From positions 1,736,001 through 1,800,000 of the forward strand of contig JBCAMK010000007.1 of NCBI GenBank assembly GCA_038503065.1: DNA of 64,000 nucleotides, written 5' to 3'. The notes under the pieces are model-generated. The model did not search any database and had not been told where the DNA came from. It saw nothing but the letters and a program-made list of their open reading frames with translations. Origin of the DNA: Paragyromitra xinjiangensis. Taxonomy: Eukaryota; Ascomycota; Pezizomycetes; Pezizales; Discinaceae. Positions 63,637 to 64,000 of this stretch are shown here, in pieces; the stretch's first letter is position 1; the number at the start of each line of letters is the position of its first letter. The position numbers and the translations under genes were made by a program.

Positions 63637-64000
63637 ATGCTCAAACTTTCCTCTCGGCTTCGGCTCTCCGGCCGCTTCCTCGGCCCTACAATCGCCGCCA
63701 TCCCGAAGCCTCACTTCCGTCTAATCACATCTCCGACAAGCTCCAGGAAAGCTACCCCAGCACACATTGAGATCCTCCGCACAATCACTGTGAGCTCTCC
63801 CCCACCCAGGGAAAAAGTCACGCCCAAAGCTAGCTCACCCGCCTTAGGACCCAACCACTCGATGGATTTTCTTCCACCCACCCCCGGTTCCAGAGGCCAC
63901 AAAAAGTTGGGAGGACGAATCCGCCCGTTTACAGCGCCTTCTACCCTCTGAACATGACGCGTACAAAAAGAGATTCATGTCCGCTGAGGCTGCGCTAGGG
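63637..64000 (+). CDS. Unrecognised, probably mitochondrial protein (partial)
   Basis: The gene runs off the right edge. Exon 1 (63637-63789) starts MLKLSSRLRLSGRFLGPTIA, rich in Arg, Ser and Leu without acidic residues, the composition of a mitochondrial targeting peptide. A GTGAGC donor and CCTTAG acceptor define an intron at 63790-63847, after which exon 2 continues open to base 64000 (TRWIFFHPPPVPEATKSWED...). Reading straight through without the intron hits a stop at 63949-63951. The 102 residues seen contain an AEAALG end but no domain that I know. I therefore give no function. Confidence 0.6.

Overview
The window is nuclear DNA of a filamentous ascomycete (Pezizomycotina). The genes are split by short GT-AG introns (about 50-280 nt) with CTAAC/CTGAC-like branch points. 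Promoters are pyrimidine-rich. The protein set (vacuolar endopolyphosphatase, GPI-anchored copper-only SOD-like protein, DUF3405, a 'luciferase-domain' DUF5519-like protein, a secreted GH43 arabinanase) is fungal, and several repeats carry transition-only differences of the kind left by RIP. I cannot name the genus; a plant-associated or saprotrophic lifestyle is suggested only by the arabinanase.

Layout. 0.9-2.3 kb: GH43 endo-arabinanase (-). 5.7-8.1 kb: endopolyphosphatase PPN1 (-). 14.3-14.8 kb: small secreted Gly/Pro/Thr repeat protein (-). 15.2-15.5 kb: possible cytochrome P450 N-terminal relic (-). 15.7-26.3 kb: gene-poor, repeat-bearing tract with a solo LTR, a 404-bp hAT-like fold-back element, a Tc1/mariner-type MITE and tails of a dispersed element. 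26.4-27.4 kb: DUF5519-like membrane protein (+). 31.0-33.5 kb: CorA-like metal transporter with seven exons including a 29-nt microexon (-). 36.1-37.1 kb: ARF1 GTPase (-). 38.8-39.6 kb: PSI-type single-TM protein (-). 41.7-44.1 kb: intronless DUF3405 type II membrane protein (-). 46.1-47.7 kb: ethanolamine/choline kinase (+). 48-54.6 kb: second repeat-bearing tract containing a clean 581-bp hAT MITE with an 8-bp target duplication. 54.7-55.5 kb: GPI-anchored SOD-like protein (-). 61.0-62.8 kb: RIO1 kinase (+). 63.6 kb to the right edge: start of an unrecognised, probably mitochondrial protein (+).

The genes do not form an operon-like or biosynthetic cluster. They are independent housekeeping functions (vesicle coat recruitment, ribosome maturation, phospholipid synthesis, polyphosphate turnover, metal transport) mixed with secreted or cell-surface functions (arabinanase, repeat protein, SOD-like protein, DUF3405). 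I found no tRNA, rRNA, CRISPR or clearly foreign gene block, and nothing I would call a new multi-gene system. The most informative observations are the transposable-element fossils with intact target duplications, an over-represented TACATGTA palindrome, and the exons that had to be rebuilt by hand. All gene models were joined by eye from splice signals, reading phase and family similarity, without transcript or database support.
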